Part shown: positions 25,421-33,225 of the stretch, piece by piece
Position numbering within the stretch: position 1 is the first letter of the stretch
Layout of the letters: every line of letters starts with the position of its first letter
From: an uncultured Actinomycetes bacterium
GTDB taxonomy: Bacteria > Actinomycetota > Acidimicrobiia > Acidimicrobiales > Microtrichaceae
Reading direction: 5' to 3'
Assembly: GCA_903868545.1 (NCBI GenBank)
Contig: CAIPVR010000298.1
Location: 1-35,462 of the forward strand
Length of the DNA stretch: 35,462 nucleotides
Made by a program: the position numbers and the translations under genes
The notes under the pieces: model-generated
Told to the model about the DNA's origin: nothing
What the model saw: the letters and a program-made list of their open reading frames with translations, nothing else
The model's database searches: none

Positions 25421-25520
25421 CCTCCGTAGTGCAGCGCACCCCTCAGTGGGGCAGCGCACCCCTCAGTGGGGCAGCGCACCCCTCAGTGGGGCAGCGCACC
25501 CCTCAGTAGGGCAGCGCCGG
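25421..25520 (-). repeat. Five 20-bp tandem repeats derived from the end of the FAD-oxidase gene
   Basis: Reading the minus strand, the unit is GGTGCGCTGCCCCACTGAGG. The first unit (25501-25520) is the gene end itself (CCGGCGCTGCCCTACTGAGG, encoding Pro-Ala-Leu-Pro-Tyr-stop). Three perfect copies follow (25441-25500), and then a degenerate one (25421-25440). Each junction can fold as GCGC-A-CCCC-TCAGT-GGGG-CA-GCGC, so the array may also act as a terminator between convergent genes. Confidence 0.9.
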
Positions 25521-26918
25521 GTGGCCGAGGATCCCGAGCGGATCGGCCGCCCGCTTGAACGACGACAGCAGTCGCCGCGCCGCGGGGGTGGTGCCGCGGC
25601 GCCACCACTCGACGTTGTGCGGGCCGATGCCGTGCTCGGCACTGAAGCTCCCGCCGAAGTCGTCCACCGCCGTACCGAACACCGTCGACGCTGCCGCCCG
25701 GCGGAGGTCCTCCGTCGGCGGGCGGTCGGCGGGGAGGACGAGGTTCACGTGCACCCCGCCGTCACCCCAGTGCCCGAAGTCGGCCACCCTCACCTCGGGC
25801 CCGAGCGCGAGGGCGCGGGCGCGCACGCGCTCGCGGAACGCCGGGAGCGAGGGACGGGGCACCGAGACGTCGAAGCCGACCACCACGCCGAGACGGCGCA
25901 GGCCCTCGGTCACCGCGTGCCGGAGCCGCCACGCGTCGGCCGCCGGGGTGACCACCGCCTCGAACGGAGCGGTGTCCGGTGTGTCGGCGGCGTCGGCGAG
26001 CGCCACGAGTGCGTCCTCGCGACCGGAGGCCCCGGCCGCCTCCACCAGCACCAGCACGCGTCCGGCGGCGGGGTGCAACGGTACGCGCACGCCCTCCTGC
26101 GTGGCGGCGGCGTCGACCGCCTCCTCCGAGAGCACCTCGAACGCGCTGAGCGACTCCCCGAGGCGGTGTTCGGCGGCGAGGAGCAGGTCCAGCGCGCCGT
26201 CGGGCGTGGTGGTCGCGAGGAGACAGGCCCGCTCCGCCGGCCGGGGGTGGAGCTCCACGGCCACCCGGGTGATCACCCCGAACGCCCCGGAGGACCCCAC
26301 CAGCAACGCGGTCGGGTCCGCTCCCGTGTTGTCCTTCCGCAGCGTCCGCAGCGTGTCGAGCACCGACACGTCGTCGTCGGCGAGCACCGCCTCGATGCCG
26401 AGCACCTGCCGGCGCATGTCGCCGTGGCGCAGCATGCGGGCCCCGCCGGTGTTGGTGGCGGCCATGCCGCCCAGGCAGGGGTCCGCCCCCAGGTCGATCG
26501 GCAGTTCGAGGCCGTGACGTCCCGCCGCATCGTTCAGCCGTGACAGACGGAGCCCCGCGGGCACCACGGCGGTGCGGTCGACCGGGTCGAGCACGAGACC
26601 GTCGACCAGGCGCTCGGTGCTGAGCACCACCGGCGCCTCGGTCGCTCCACCCGTGCCGTCGGGCGGGACGGGTGGCGGCGTGGAGGCACCGACGAGGCCG
26701 CTGTTCGCGCCCTGCGGGAGGAGCCGGCGCCGATGGCGGCGGGCCCAGCGGACCACCGCGCGGACCTCCTCGGTCGACGCCGGGCGCACCACCGCGGCCG
26801 CCGGGCCGCCGGCGCCCCGCGCCGGGGTCTCGTAGGCCGTCAGGTCCTCGGCGGGCAACAGCACGGCGTGGGGGCCGAGTTCCCGGGTGAGGTCCTCGAG
26901 CGGGTCGCCGGCGGGCAC
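25503..26918 (-). CDS. FAD-linked oxidase, GlcD / D-2-hydroxyacid dehydrogenase type
   Basis: The 471-residue flavoprotein belongs to the PCMH-type FAD-binding family that includes D-lactate, glycolate and D-2-hydroxyglutarate dehydrogenases. The FAD-binding N-terminal half contains VVRPASTEEVRAVVRWARRH, LLPQGANSGLVGAS, LGADPCLGGMAATNTGGARMLRHGDMRRQVLG and LVGSSGAFGVITRVAVELHP. The C-terminal substrate half contains VADFGHWGDGGVHVNLVLP and FGGSFSAEHGIGPHN, where the metal- or substrate-binding His residues are kept. The acceptor and exact substrate are unknown. The GTG start at 26918 has CATCAT 6 nt upstream. Its final codons and stop are copied in the repeat array beyond it. It is divergent from the DapB-like gene. 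Confidence 0.85.
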   Translation of the reverse strand: MPAGDPLEDLTRELGPHAVLLPAEDLTAYETPARGAGGPAAAVVRPASTEEVRAVVRWARRHRRRLLPQGANSGLVGASTPPPVPPDGTGGATEAPVVLSTERLVDGLVLDPVDRTAVVPAGLRLSRLNDAAGRHGLELPIDLGADPCLGGMAATNTGGARMLRHGDMRRQVLGIEAVLADDDVSVLDTLRTLRKDNTGADPTALLVGSSGAFGVITRVAVELHPRPAERACLLATTTPDGALDLLLAAEHRLGESLSAFEVLSEEAVDAAATQEGVRVPLHPAAGRVLVLVEAAGASGREDALVALADAADTPDTAPFEAVVTPAADAWRLRHAVTEGLRRLGVVVGFDVSVPRPSLPAFRERVRARALALGPEVRVADFGHWGDGGVHVNLVLPADRPPTEDLRRAAASTVFGTAVDDFGGSFSAEHGIGPHNVEWWRRGTTPAARRLLSSFKRAADPLGILGHPALPY

Positions 26919-26924
26919 CCGTCC

Positions 26925-26930
26925 ATGATG
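26925..26930 (-). promoter_or_regulatory. -10-like hexamer of the FAD-linked oxidase gene
   Basis: The minus strand reads CATCAT, ending 6 nt before GTG 26918. It is the weakest match of the set. Confidence 0.3.
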
Positions 26931-26955
26931 CCCCGTCCCCGGTCGGGACCGGCCC

Positions 26956-26977
26956 CGTCGCGGACCCGTCGCGGACC
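26956..26977. repeat. 11-nt tandem duplication in a divergent promoter region
   Basis: CGTCGCGGACC occurs twice in a row, followed by a degenerate third copy (CGCGGCCGGACC). It lies between the two divergent -10-like hexamers at 26925 and 27008, so it could be a regulator site or simple slippage. Confidence 0.5.
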
Positions 26978-27007
26978 CGCGGCCGGACCCGGCGCCGGTC
27001 GATTGCC

Positions 27008-27013
27008 TAGCGT
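27008..27013 (+). promoter_or_regulatory. -10-like hexamer of the DapB-like gene
   Basis: TAGCGT ends 6 nt before GTG 27020. No clear -35 is visible 17 nt upstream. Confidence 0.5.
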
Positions 27014-27019
27014 GCCGAC

Positions 27020-28186
27020 GTGACCGATCACAGCGCTCCCGACGTCCGTCCCCCGACCGCCCGCCGCCGACCCGACGGATCCCCGTTCCGGGTGGCGGTC
27101 TGGGGCACCGGCAACGTGGGCCGACCGTCGGTCCGGGCCGTCGTGGCCGACCCCGACCTCGAACTGGCGGCGGTGATCGTCAGCTCCCCGGACAAGGAGG
27201 GCCGCGACGCGGCCGAGCTGTGCGACCTCGAACGACCCACCGGGGTGACCGCCACCCGCGACGCCGCCGCCGTGCTCGCCGGCGACCTCGCGGGGGGTCG
27301 GGTGGACGCAGTGGTCTACGCGGCCACGGGCGACACCCGCCCGGACGAGTGCGAGGCCGACCTGCTCGCGTGCCTGCGGGCCGGTGCCGACGTGGTGTCC
27401 ACCTCGCTCTACCCCCTCATCCACCCGGGCTCGACGCCCGGCGCGATGAAGGAGCGGTTCGAGGCGGCCGCGGCCGAGGGGGGCGGCCGGTCGATCTGGG
27501 TCTCCGGGATCGACCCCGGGTTCCTCGCCGACCTGTTGGCCCCCGTCCTGGTGGGAACCTGCGTGTCGGTGCGGCGGGTCGACATCCGGGAGACCTTCAA
27601 CTACGCGACCTACGACGCCCCCCATGCGGTGAAGGTGCTGTGCGGGTTCGGCGGGTCCATGGACGACCCGCCCCCGATGCTGTGGCCGTCGGTGCCCACC
27701 ATGGTGTGGGGCGGGGTGCTGCGGGTGCTCGCCGACACGCTCGGCGTCACCTTCGACGAGGTCGACGAGGTCATCGAGCGCCGGCCGCTGGAACGCACCA
27801 TCGAGCTCCCCATCGGCACGTTCGAGGAGGGCACGCAGGGCGCGTTCCGGCTGTTGGTCCGGGGCCTCGTCAACGGTGAGCCGGTGCTGGTGATCGACCA
27901 CATCACCCGGATCGACGACACCTGCGCCCTCGACTGGCCCGTCCCGCCGGGCGGCTCGATGGGCTGTCACCAGGTCATCGTCGAGGGCGACCCCGATGTG
28001 ACACTGACCCTGGAGGCCGGCGACTCGGTGGACCCGGCGCACCTCGGCGACCGCAACGTGGGCGGCATCACCCTGTCGGCCGGCCGGATCGTCCACGCCA
28101 TCCCCGAGGTGATCGCCGCCCCGCCGGGGATCGTCACCGCGATGGACCTGCCGCTGGTCGACGGGCGCGGGCTCCTGCGCCGTTGA
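27020..28186 (+). CDS. DapB-like NAD(P)-dependent dehydrogenase
   Basis: The 388-residue protein has a Rossmann N-terminus (FRVAVWGTGNVGRPSVRAVVADPDLELAAVIV, about 23-54) and a second domain typical of the actinobacterial dihydrodipicolinate reductase-like family, which also includes 2,4-diaminopentanoate dehydrogenase. Other blocks are VVYAATGDTRP, GADVVSTSLYPLIHP, WVSGIDPGFLADLLAPVL and FNYATYDAPHAVKVLCGFG. It is longer than true DapB (about 250 residues) and lacks the canonical DapB HHxxK motif as far as I can see, so a lysine-pathway role is unlikely. The substrate is unknown. It probably starts a two-gene unit with the AlkD-like gene 26 nt downstream. Confidence 0.75.
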   Translation: MTDHSAPDVRPPTARRRPDGSPFRVAVWGTGNVGRPSVRAVVADPDLELAAVIVSSPDKEGRDAAELCDLERPTGVTATRDAAAVLAGDLAGGRVDAVVYAATGDTRPDECEADLLACLRAGADVVSTSLYPLIHPGSTPGAMKERFEAAAAEGGGRSIWVSGIDPGFLADLLAPVLVGTCVSVRRVDIRETFNYATYDAPHAVKVLCGFGGSMDDPPPMLWPSVPTMVWGGVLRVLADTLGVTFDEVDEVIERRPLERTIELPIGTFEEGTQGAFRLLVRGLVNGEPVLVIDHITRIDDTCALDWPVPPGGSMGCHQVIVEGDPDVTLTLEAGDSVDPAHLGDRNVGGITLSAGRIVHAIPEVIAAPPGIVTAMDLPLVDGRGLLRR

Positions 28187-28212
28187 CGACGATCGTCGCT
28201 GGAGGAGGCCCG

Positions 28213-28884
28213 GTGGCATCCGGCCCGGCCGAGGATGCGGTCGCCGCGCTCCGGGCTGCCGCCGACCCCTCCCGGGCCGCCCCGATGGCCCGCTACATGC
28301 GTGGGCGCCACCCCTTCCTCGGGGTGGCCGCCCCACGGCGGCGTGAACTGACCGCCCCGCTCCTGCGGGCGGCCCGCGCCTGGCACTCCGCGGTGACGGT
28401 GGGGGTGATCGACGACCTGTGGCGGCTCCCGGAGCGGGAGTTCCGCTACGTGGGCTGCGACGTGGCCCGGGCCGCGGCCCGCCGGTGGGACCCGGAGCGG
28501 CTGGCCGACCTGCGCCACTGGATCACCACCGACAGCTGGTGGGACACCGTCGACCCGCTGGCCGTGGCCACCGGCGACCTCGTCGAGGCCCACCCGACGC
28601 TCGTCGGGGACATGGACCGCTGGATCGGGGACGACGACATCTGGGTGGCCCGGGTGGCGCTGTTGCACCAGGTGGGCCGCAAGGACCGGAGCGACGCCGA
28701 GCGGCTCTTCTCGTACTGCGAACTCCGCCAGGACGACACCGAGTTCTTCATCCGCAAGGCCATCGGCTGGGCCCTGCGCGACCTGGCCCGGACCCGGCCC
28801 GACGAGGTGCGTCGCTTCGTGGCGGCGCACCCGGGCCTGTCGTCGTTGTCACGCCGCGAGGCCCTCAAGCACCTCGGCGGCTGA
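28213..28884 (+). CDS. AlkD-like DNA alkylation repair glycosylase
   Basis: The 223-residue all-helical HEAT-like-repeat protein resembles AlkD, which removes cationic N3- and N7-alkylated purines without base flipping. The active-site segment TDSWWDTVDPLA gives Trp110 and Asp114, and RKAIGWALRDL gives Trp186. These correspond to Trp109, Asp113 and Trp187 of Bacillus cereus AlkD. GTG 28213 is chosen because GGAGGAGG (28201-28208) lies 4 nt upstream. A TTG at 28183 would add 10 residues and overlap the upstream stop. The ordinary leadered start fits cotranscription with the DapB-like gene. Confidence 0.85.
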   Translation: MASGPAEDAVAALRAAADPSRAAPMARYMRGRHPFLGVAAPRRRELTAPLLRAARAWHSAVTVGVIDDLWRLPEREFRYVGCDVARAAARRWDPERLADLRHWITTDSWWDTVDPLAVATGDLVEAHPTLVGDMDRWIGDDDIWVARVALLHQVGRKDRSDAERLFSYCELRQDDTEFFIRKAIGWALRDLARTRPDEVRRFVAAHPGLSSLSRREALKHLGG

Positions 28885-28891
28885 GCGGCGC

Positions 28892-28897
28892 TACCGT
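28892..28897 (+). promoter_or_regulatory. -10-like hexamer of the arylsulfatase gene
   Basis: TACCGT ends 8 nt before the ATG at 28906 and lies 7 nt beyond the stop of the alkD-like gene. Confidence 0.5.
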
Positions 28898-28905
28898 CGC
28901 CGCCC

Positions 28906-31281
28906 ATGACCCCGCCCGCTCCCGACCCGTCACCCACCGGGCCCGCTCCGGCCGCCGGCGATCCGGACCTCGACCCGTTGGCCCCGTACGCCGGCCACGG
29001 CGGCGAGGTGGGGCGGGTCTTCGCCACCTCCGAGCCGTGGTGGCCCGAGCGGCGCCGCCCGCGCGAGGACGCCCCGAACATCGTGGTGATCATGTGCGAC
29101 GACATCGGCTACTCCGACGTCGGCTGCTACGGCTCGGAGATCCCCACCCCCCACATCGACCGTCTCGCCGGGGAGGGACTCCGCTACCGCGACTACCACG
29201 CCACGCCGATGTGCTCGCCCACCCGGGCCGCGCTGATGACCGGCCTCGAGCCGCACCGGGCGGGTGTGGGTCACGTGGCGCACTCCGACCCGGGGTTCCC
29301 CGGCTACGCGATGGAGCTCACGCCGTTCGCCCCCACCCTGCCCGAACTCCTGCGCGACGCCGGGTACCAGACGCTCATGGTGGGCAAGTGGCACCTGACG
29401 AAGGACAGCCAGGTCAACGACGCCGGCGACCGGTCGTCGTGGCCGCTGCAGAAGGGCTTCGACCGCTACTACGGGTTCCTCGACGCCTTCACCAACTTCC
29501 ACCACCCCCACCGGCTCGTGGAGGACAACCACGCCGTCACCGTGGACCGGTACCCCGACGGCTACTTCGTCACCGACGACCTCACCGACCGCGCCATCTC
29601 GATGATCCGGGAGTGCAGGGCGTCGGACCCGTCGAAGCCGTTCTTCCTCTACTTCGCGCAGGCCGCGGTGCACGCGCCCCTGCAGGCGCCGGCCGACGAC
29701 GTCGCCCGCTTCGCCGACAGCTACCACGAGGGCTGGGACGAGGTGCGCCGCCGCCGCTACGAGCGCCAGGTGGAGCTCGGTGTGATCCCACCCGGCGCCG
29801 AGCTCGCCCCCCGGAACCACGAACCGGGCGACGAGGTGGCTGCATGGGACGACCTCGACGACGACCGCAAGGCGCTCTTCGCCCGCTACATGGCCGTGTA
29901 CGCGGGTCTGATCTCGAACCTCGACCGCAACGTCGGCCGGCTCCGGGCCGCGCTCGAGGAGCTCGGCGTGTGGGAGAACACCCTCTTCGTCTTCACCTCC
30001 GACAACGGCGGGTCGCGCGAGGGCGAGGAGGACGGCACCAGCGCCTACTTCCGCACGTTGCACTACGGCCGCACCGGCCGCGAGGAACCGTTCGAGGAGG
30101 ATCTGGCCCGACTCGGGGCGATGGGCGGGCCCACGACCCTGCCGCACTACCCGAGGGGCTGGGCGATGGTGTCGAACACGCCGTTCCGTCTCTACAAGAT
30201 CAACGCCCACCGCGGCGGGCACTCGGTGCCGTTCGTGGTGTCGTGGCCGTCGGGTTCCCTCGGTCCAGGCGGCGAGGTGCGTGAGCAGTTCGTCCACGTC
30301 ACCGACCTGCTGCCCACCTTCCTCGAGCTGGCAGGGGTGGAGCGGCCCGACACGTGGCGGGGCCGGCCGGTGCTGCCCCTGTACGGCGCGTCGGTCGCGG
30401 CCACCCTCACCGATCCCACGGCGCCGGGCCGCACGGCGGATCTCATGGTCGAGAACGAGGGCCACCGCGGTTTCCGGCGCGGCAGCTGGGAGGCGGTCAC
30501 ACGCCACGTGCCCCGCACCCCGTACTCCGAGGAGCACTGGGAGCTCTACGACATGGCCGCGGACCCCACCCAGCTGCGCGACCTCGCCGGGCGCAACCCG
30601 CAGCTGCTCTCGGAGATGGTGGCGGCCTGGGAGGAGTCCGCCTGGGCCAACCAGGTGTTCCCGCTCGACGAGGGCACCGGGTACCGGTACCTGCTGCGGC
30701 CGTCGTGGACCGAGGTGTACGACCGCCCGGTGGTGCTGCGGCCCGGCACCCCCACGCTCGACCGCTGGCGGTCACAACGCCTCATCCTGTGGCGCGACGT
30801 GGACGTGACCGCCCGGGTGGTGCTGGCCGAGGGGGACGCCGGGATCCTCGTGGCCCACGGCGACCAGGGCGGCGGGTACTCGCTCTACCTCGACACCACC
30901 GGCGAGCTGGTCGCGGCCCACAACGGCTACGGCCTCGAACGAGAGGTGCGGGGTCCGGTGGTGGCCCCGGGTGAGCACGACCTCGGCCTCCACATCCGCT
31001 GCCCCGGAGGTGACCGCTGGGACCTGTCGCTGTCGGTCGACGGGGTGCCCGTGGCGGCCGGGGAGGACTTCCGGCTGCTGATGGCGATGGCGCCGTTCGA
31101 GGGGATCGACGTGGGCCTCGACCGGCGCTCGCCGGTGTGCTGGGCGGTGTACGAGCGGCACGGCCCGTTCCCGTTCACGGGGGACCTCCGGTCGGTGGCC
31201 TACACGCCGGGGTCCCCGGCGCCCGACAGTCCGAACGACCTGATGGAGTTCCTCCGGGACTGGGGCCGGTCGTTCCAGTAG
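28906..31281 (+). CDS. Type I arylsulfatase
   Basis: The 791-residue sulfatase hydrolyses sulfate esters. CSPTRAALMTG (Cys103) is the CxPxR site that must be converted to formylglycine. Metal ligands are visible as CDDIGYSDVGCYG (Asp65, Asp66) and TSDNGG (Asp366, Asn367), with GKWHL around residue 165. No signal peptide is present, so it acts in the cytoplasm like Pseudomonas AtsA, on imported or membrane-permeable esters. Residues beyond about 580 form an extra C-terminal domain rich in beta strands (GILVAHGDQGGGYSLYLDTTGELVAAHNGYG) found in large actinobacterial sulfatases. No formylglycine-generating enzyme gene lies in the window. The last codons (RSFQ-stop) are partly repeated downstream. 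Confidence 0.9.
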   Translation: MTPPAPDPSPTGPAPAAGDPDLDPLAPYAGHGGEVGRVFATSEPWWPERRRPREDAPNIVVIMCDDIGYSDVGCYGSEIPTPHIDRLAGEGLRYRDYHATPMCSPTRAALMTGLEPHRAGVGHVAHSDPGFPGYAMELTPFAPTLPELLRDAGYQTLMVGKWHLTKDSQVNDAGDRSSWPLQKGFDRYYGFLDAFTNFHHPHRLVEDNHAVTVDRYPDGYFVTDDLTDRAISMIRECRASDPSKPFFLYFAQAAVHAPLQAPADDVARFADSYHEGWDEVRRRRYERQVELGVIPPGAELAPRNHEPGDEVAAWDDLDDDRKALFARYMAVYAGLISNLDRNVGRLRAALEELGVWENTLFVFTSDNGGSREGEEDGTSAYFRTLHYGRTGREEPFEEDLARLGAMGGPTTLPHYPRGWAMVSNTPFRLYKINAHRGGHSVPFVVSWPSGSLGPGGEVREQFVHVTDLLPTFLELAGVERPDTWRGRPVLPLYGASVAATLTDPTAPGRTADLMVENEGHRGFRRGSWEAVTRHVPRTPYSEEHWELYDMAADPTQLRDLAGRNPQLLSEMVAAWEESAWANQVFPLDEGTGYRYLLRPSWTEVYDRPVVLRPGTPTLDRWRSQRLILWRDVDVTARVVLAEGDAGILVAHGDQGGGYSLYLDTTGELVAAHNGYGLEREVRGPVVAPGEHDLGLHIRCPGGDRWDLSLSVDGVPVAAGEDFRLLMAMAPFEGIDVGLDRRSPVCWAVYERHGPFPFTGDLRSVAYTPGSPAPDSPNDLMEFLRDWGRSFQ

Positions 31282-31312
31282 GGGGTCGTTCCAGGAGGGG
31301 GGGGGTCGTTCC
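31268..31312 (+). repeat. Three spaced copies of GGTCGTTCC at the arylsulfatase stop
   Basis: Copies lie at 31268-31276 (inside the gene), 31284-31292 and 31304-31312, spaced 16 and 20 nt and separated by G-rich runs. The first interval contains the TAG stop. The second copy keeps CAGGAGGGG where the gene has CAGTAGGGG, so it looks like a copy of the gene end. Confidence 0.75.
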
Positions 31313-31380
31313 GGCGGGCCCGTCGTGGTCCGTGGTGTTGTCCGGACCCTGACACCGCCTTCACGGAACGATCACATGGC

Positions 31381-31400
31381 GTGCCCAAGCTGGTGGGCAC
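31381..31400. other. Small perfect hairpin in the leader of the secreted helical protein
   Basis: GTGCCCA (31381-31387) and TGGGCAC (31394-31400) form a 7-bp stem with a 6-nt loop, 62 nt before the start at 31462. A CTGACA (31349-31354) lies upstream, but its possible -10 (TCACAT) is poor. Confidence 0.35.
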
Positions 31401-31461
31401 ACGACGACACCGACGATGTGCCGGGGCTCGGGCTCCGGTCGGAGCACGAGGAGACGTGACG

Positions 31462-31983
31462 ATGGGACATGGAGGCGCGACGGTGAGGGCCCGGCGACTG
31501 GTCGCCGGTGCGGCGGCGGCCGCGAGCCTGGTGGGGGTGGGCGTGGTGGCCCTCCCGGCCGGGGCCGGTGCGGCCCCGGCGGCGACGGTCACCGCCACCT
31601 CCGGCGGCGACGGTGGCTCCACCACCTCCACGGTCGCAGGTCGGGGAGAGCGGGCCGGCCGCGGCGACCGAGGCGACCGGGGTGACCGCAACGGCCGTGT
31701 CGCCAAGCTCCGCAGGTCGATCATGTCCACGTCGGCCGAGGCGATCGGGATCCCGGTGGAGGAGCTGCGCGCAGAGCTGCGCGCCGGCAGGTCGATCGCC
31801 GAGGTGGCCGGGGCGAAGGGCGTGGAGGTCGCCGAGGTGGTCGACGCCCTCGTGGCGACGGCCTCGGAGAAGATCGACGCCGCGGTCGAGTCGGGGCGGC
31901 TCACCGAGCAGCGGGCCCAGCAGGTCGAGGAGCGCCTCCGGTCCCGCTTCGAGAAGGTCGTGCAGCGCACGCGCCGGGGCTGA
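31462..31983 (+). CDS. Small secreted helical protein of unknown function
   Basis: The 173-residue product has a clear Sec signal (RARRLVAGAAAAASLVGVGVVALPAGAGA), probably cut near residue 38. A low-complexity segment follows with Thr/Gly/Ser and repeated RGD/RGDR units (RGERAGRGDRGDRGDRNGR). The mature C-terminal half is one helical repeat of a kind widespread in actinobacterial exported proteins: EAIGIPVEELRAELRAGRSIAEVAGAKGVEVAEVVDALVATASEKIDAAVESGRLTEQ. I do not know a function. ATG 31462 is chosen because GAGGAG lies 8 nt upstream and because the signal peptide then starts properly. An open frame from 31381 adds 27 unlikely residues. Confidence 0.75.
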   Translation: MGHGGATVRARRLVAGAAAAASLVGVGVVALPAGAGAAPAATVTATSGGDGGSTTSTVAGRGERAGRGDRGDRGDRNGRVAKLRRSIMSTSAEAIGIPVEELRAELRAGRSIAEVAGAKGVEVAEVVDALVATASEKIDAAVESGRLTEQRAQQVEERLRSRFEKVVQRTRRG

Positions 31984-32076
31984 ACCCGTCACCCTCCGGC
32001 TCTGTTGCCGTGGAACGGAGGCCAGGGCCCCGTTCCACAGCACGGGGCGTGCGGCAGCGCGGAGCAGGGGGGCCGG

Positions 32077-32082
32077 TAGGGT
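32077..32082 (+). promoter_or_regulatory. -10-like hexamer of the sarcosine-oxidase-like gene
   Basis: TAGGGT ends 8 nt before GTG 32091. It fixes that start within a frame that is open further upstream. Confidence 0.5.
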
Positions 32083-32090
32083 CGGCGACC

Positions 32091-33194
32091 GTGGCGCGTG
32101 TGGACGTGGCGGTCGTCGGCGGGGGAGCCATGGGCGCGACCGCCGCCTGGCGTCTGGCTCGCTCCGGGCGGTCGGTGGTGCTGTGCGAACGCTTCGACCC
32201 GGTGCACGACCGCGGGTCCTCCCACGGCGCCACCCGCATCTTCCGCGTGGCGTACCGGGATCCCCGCTACACGGACCTGGCGCTGCGGGCCCTCCCGCTC
32301 TGGCGTGAGCTGGAGGCGGCCACCGGGGAGGTGCTCCTCGAGCAGGTCGGCCAGCTCGACCACGGCCGTTCGGAGGCGGTGGCCGAGGTCGCGGACTCGC
32401 TCGCCGCCGCCGGTCGGCCCCACGAGGTACTGACCCCCGAGGCCGCGGCGGACCGCTGGCCCGGCATGCGGTTCGAGGGGTCGGTCGTGATGAGTCCCGA
32501 CGGTGGGCGCTGCTGGGCCGAGCGCACGGTCGCCGCGGCGTGGCGGGCGGCCGGTGCCGCCGGTGCCGAACTGCGCTCCCGCACCCCGGTGGTGCGGATG
32601 GAGGTGCGGGGCGACCGCGCCGTGCTGCACCTCCCGGACGGAGAGGTGGAGGCGGACGTGGCCGTGGTGGCGGCCGGCGCCTGGGTGGGGGACCTGCTCG
32701 CCGGCCTGGTGGACCTGCCGGCGCTCACGGTCGAGGACGAGCAGCCGTCCCACTTCCGCCCACTCGACCCATCGGCGGAGTGGCCGAGCTTCCTCCACCA
32801 CCGTCCACCTGCCGACGGGACGGACCGCCCGCTCGGCTTCGACGCCTACGGGCTGCTCACGCCCGGTGAAGGAGTGAAGGTGGGCGGGCACGGCACCACG
32901 GCCGCCTGCGAACCCGACCGTCGCACCGGGGTCGATCCGGGCCGTGCTGCGGCGCTGTCGGCCTATGTGGCCGAGTGGTTCCCGGGCCTCGACCCCCGTC
33001 CGGTGACCACCACCTCCTGCCTGTTCACCACCACCCCCGACGACCACTTCGTCCTCGATCGTCGTGGTCCGCTCGTGGTGTGCTCACCCTGCTCGGGTCA
33101 CGGGTTCAAGTTCGTCCCGGCCGTGGCTCGGGAGGTGGAACGCCTGGTGTCCGGGGAGGCGCAGCCGGAGGCCGCGTGGCGGCTCCCCGGCTGA
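32091..33194 (+). CDS. Monomeric sarcosine oxidase / N-methyltryptophan oxidase-like flavoprotein
   Basis: The 367-residue protein is a DAO-family FAD enzyme of the MSOX/SolA type, oxidising N-methylated amino acids to formaldehyde, amine and H2O2. It has GGGAMGATAAWRLA (dinucleotide binding), ERFDP, the typical RGSSHGATRIFRVAYRDPRY, TTTSCLFTTTPDDHFVLD and CSGHGFKFVPAVARE. Cys310 in SCLFT aligns with the cysteine that binds FAD covalently in MSOX (Cys315), so covalent flavin is likely. The real substrate is not known. GTG 32091 follows TAGGGT by 8 nt. The gene converges on the lipocalin gene, and its stop lies in a 15-nt tandem duplication. Confidence 0.87.
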   Translation: MARVDVAVVGGGAMGATAAWRLARSGRSVVLCERFDPVHDRGSSHGATRIFRVAYRDPRYTDLALRALPLWRELEAATGEVLLEQVGQLDHGRSEAVAEVADSLAAAGRPHEVLTPEAAADRWPGMRFEGSVVMSPDGGRCWAERTVAAAWRAAGAAGAELRSRTPVVRMEVRGDRAVLHLPDGEVEADVAVVAAGAWVGDLLAGLVDLPALTVEDEQPSHFRPLDPSAEWPSFLHHRPPADGTDRPLGFDAYGLLTPGEGVKVGGHGTTAACEPDRRTGVDPGRAAALSAYVAEWFPGLDPRPVTTTSCLFTTTPDDHFVLDRRGPLVVCSPCSGHGFKFVPAVAREVERLVSGEAQPEAAWRLPG

Positions 33195-33214
33195 CACCGC
33201 CCCGGCTGACGCCG
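33185..33214 (+). repeat. 15-bp tandem duplication across the stop of the sarcosine-oxidase-like gene
   Basis: CCCCGGCTGACACCG (33185-33199) is followed by CCCCGGCTGACGCCG (33200-33214), with one difference. The first copy carries the final Pro and Gly codons and TGA. The second carries the same codons and another TGA in the same frame. Confidence 0.8.
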
Positions 33215-33225
33215 CCGGGTCCCGC

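Noticed and set aside
22185-25439. Minus-strand open frame of over 1000 codons opposite the DoxX-like and GGDEF-EAL genes
   Set aside because: It has the same antisense GC artefact composition, and the plus strand holds intact catalytic motifs.
25421-25520. CRISPR array
   Set aside because: The 20-bp units are directly adjacent with no spacers and no cas genes. They derive from the neighbouring gene end.
28183-28212. TTG 28183 as the start of the AlkD-like gene
   Set aside because: GTG 28213 has a strong GGAGGAGG four bases upstream, whereas TTG has none.
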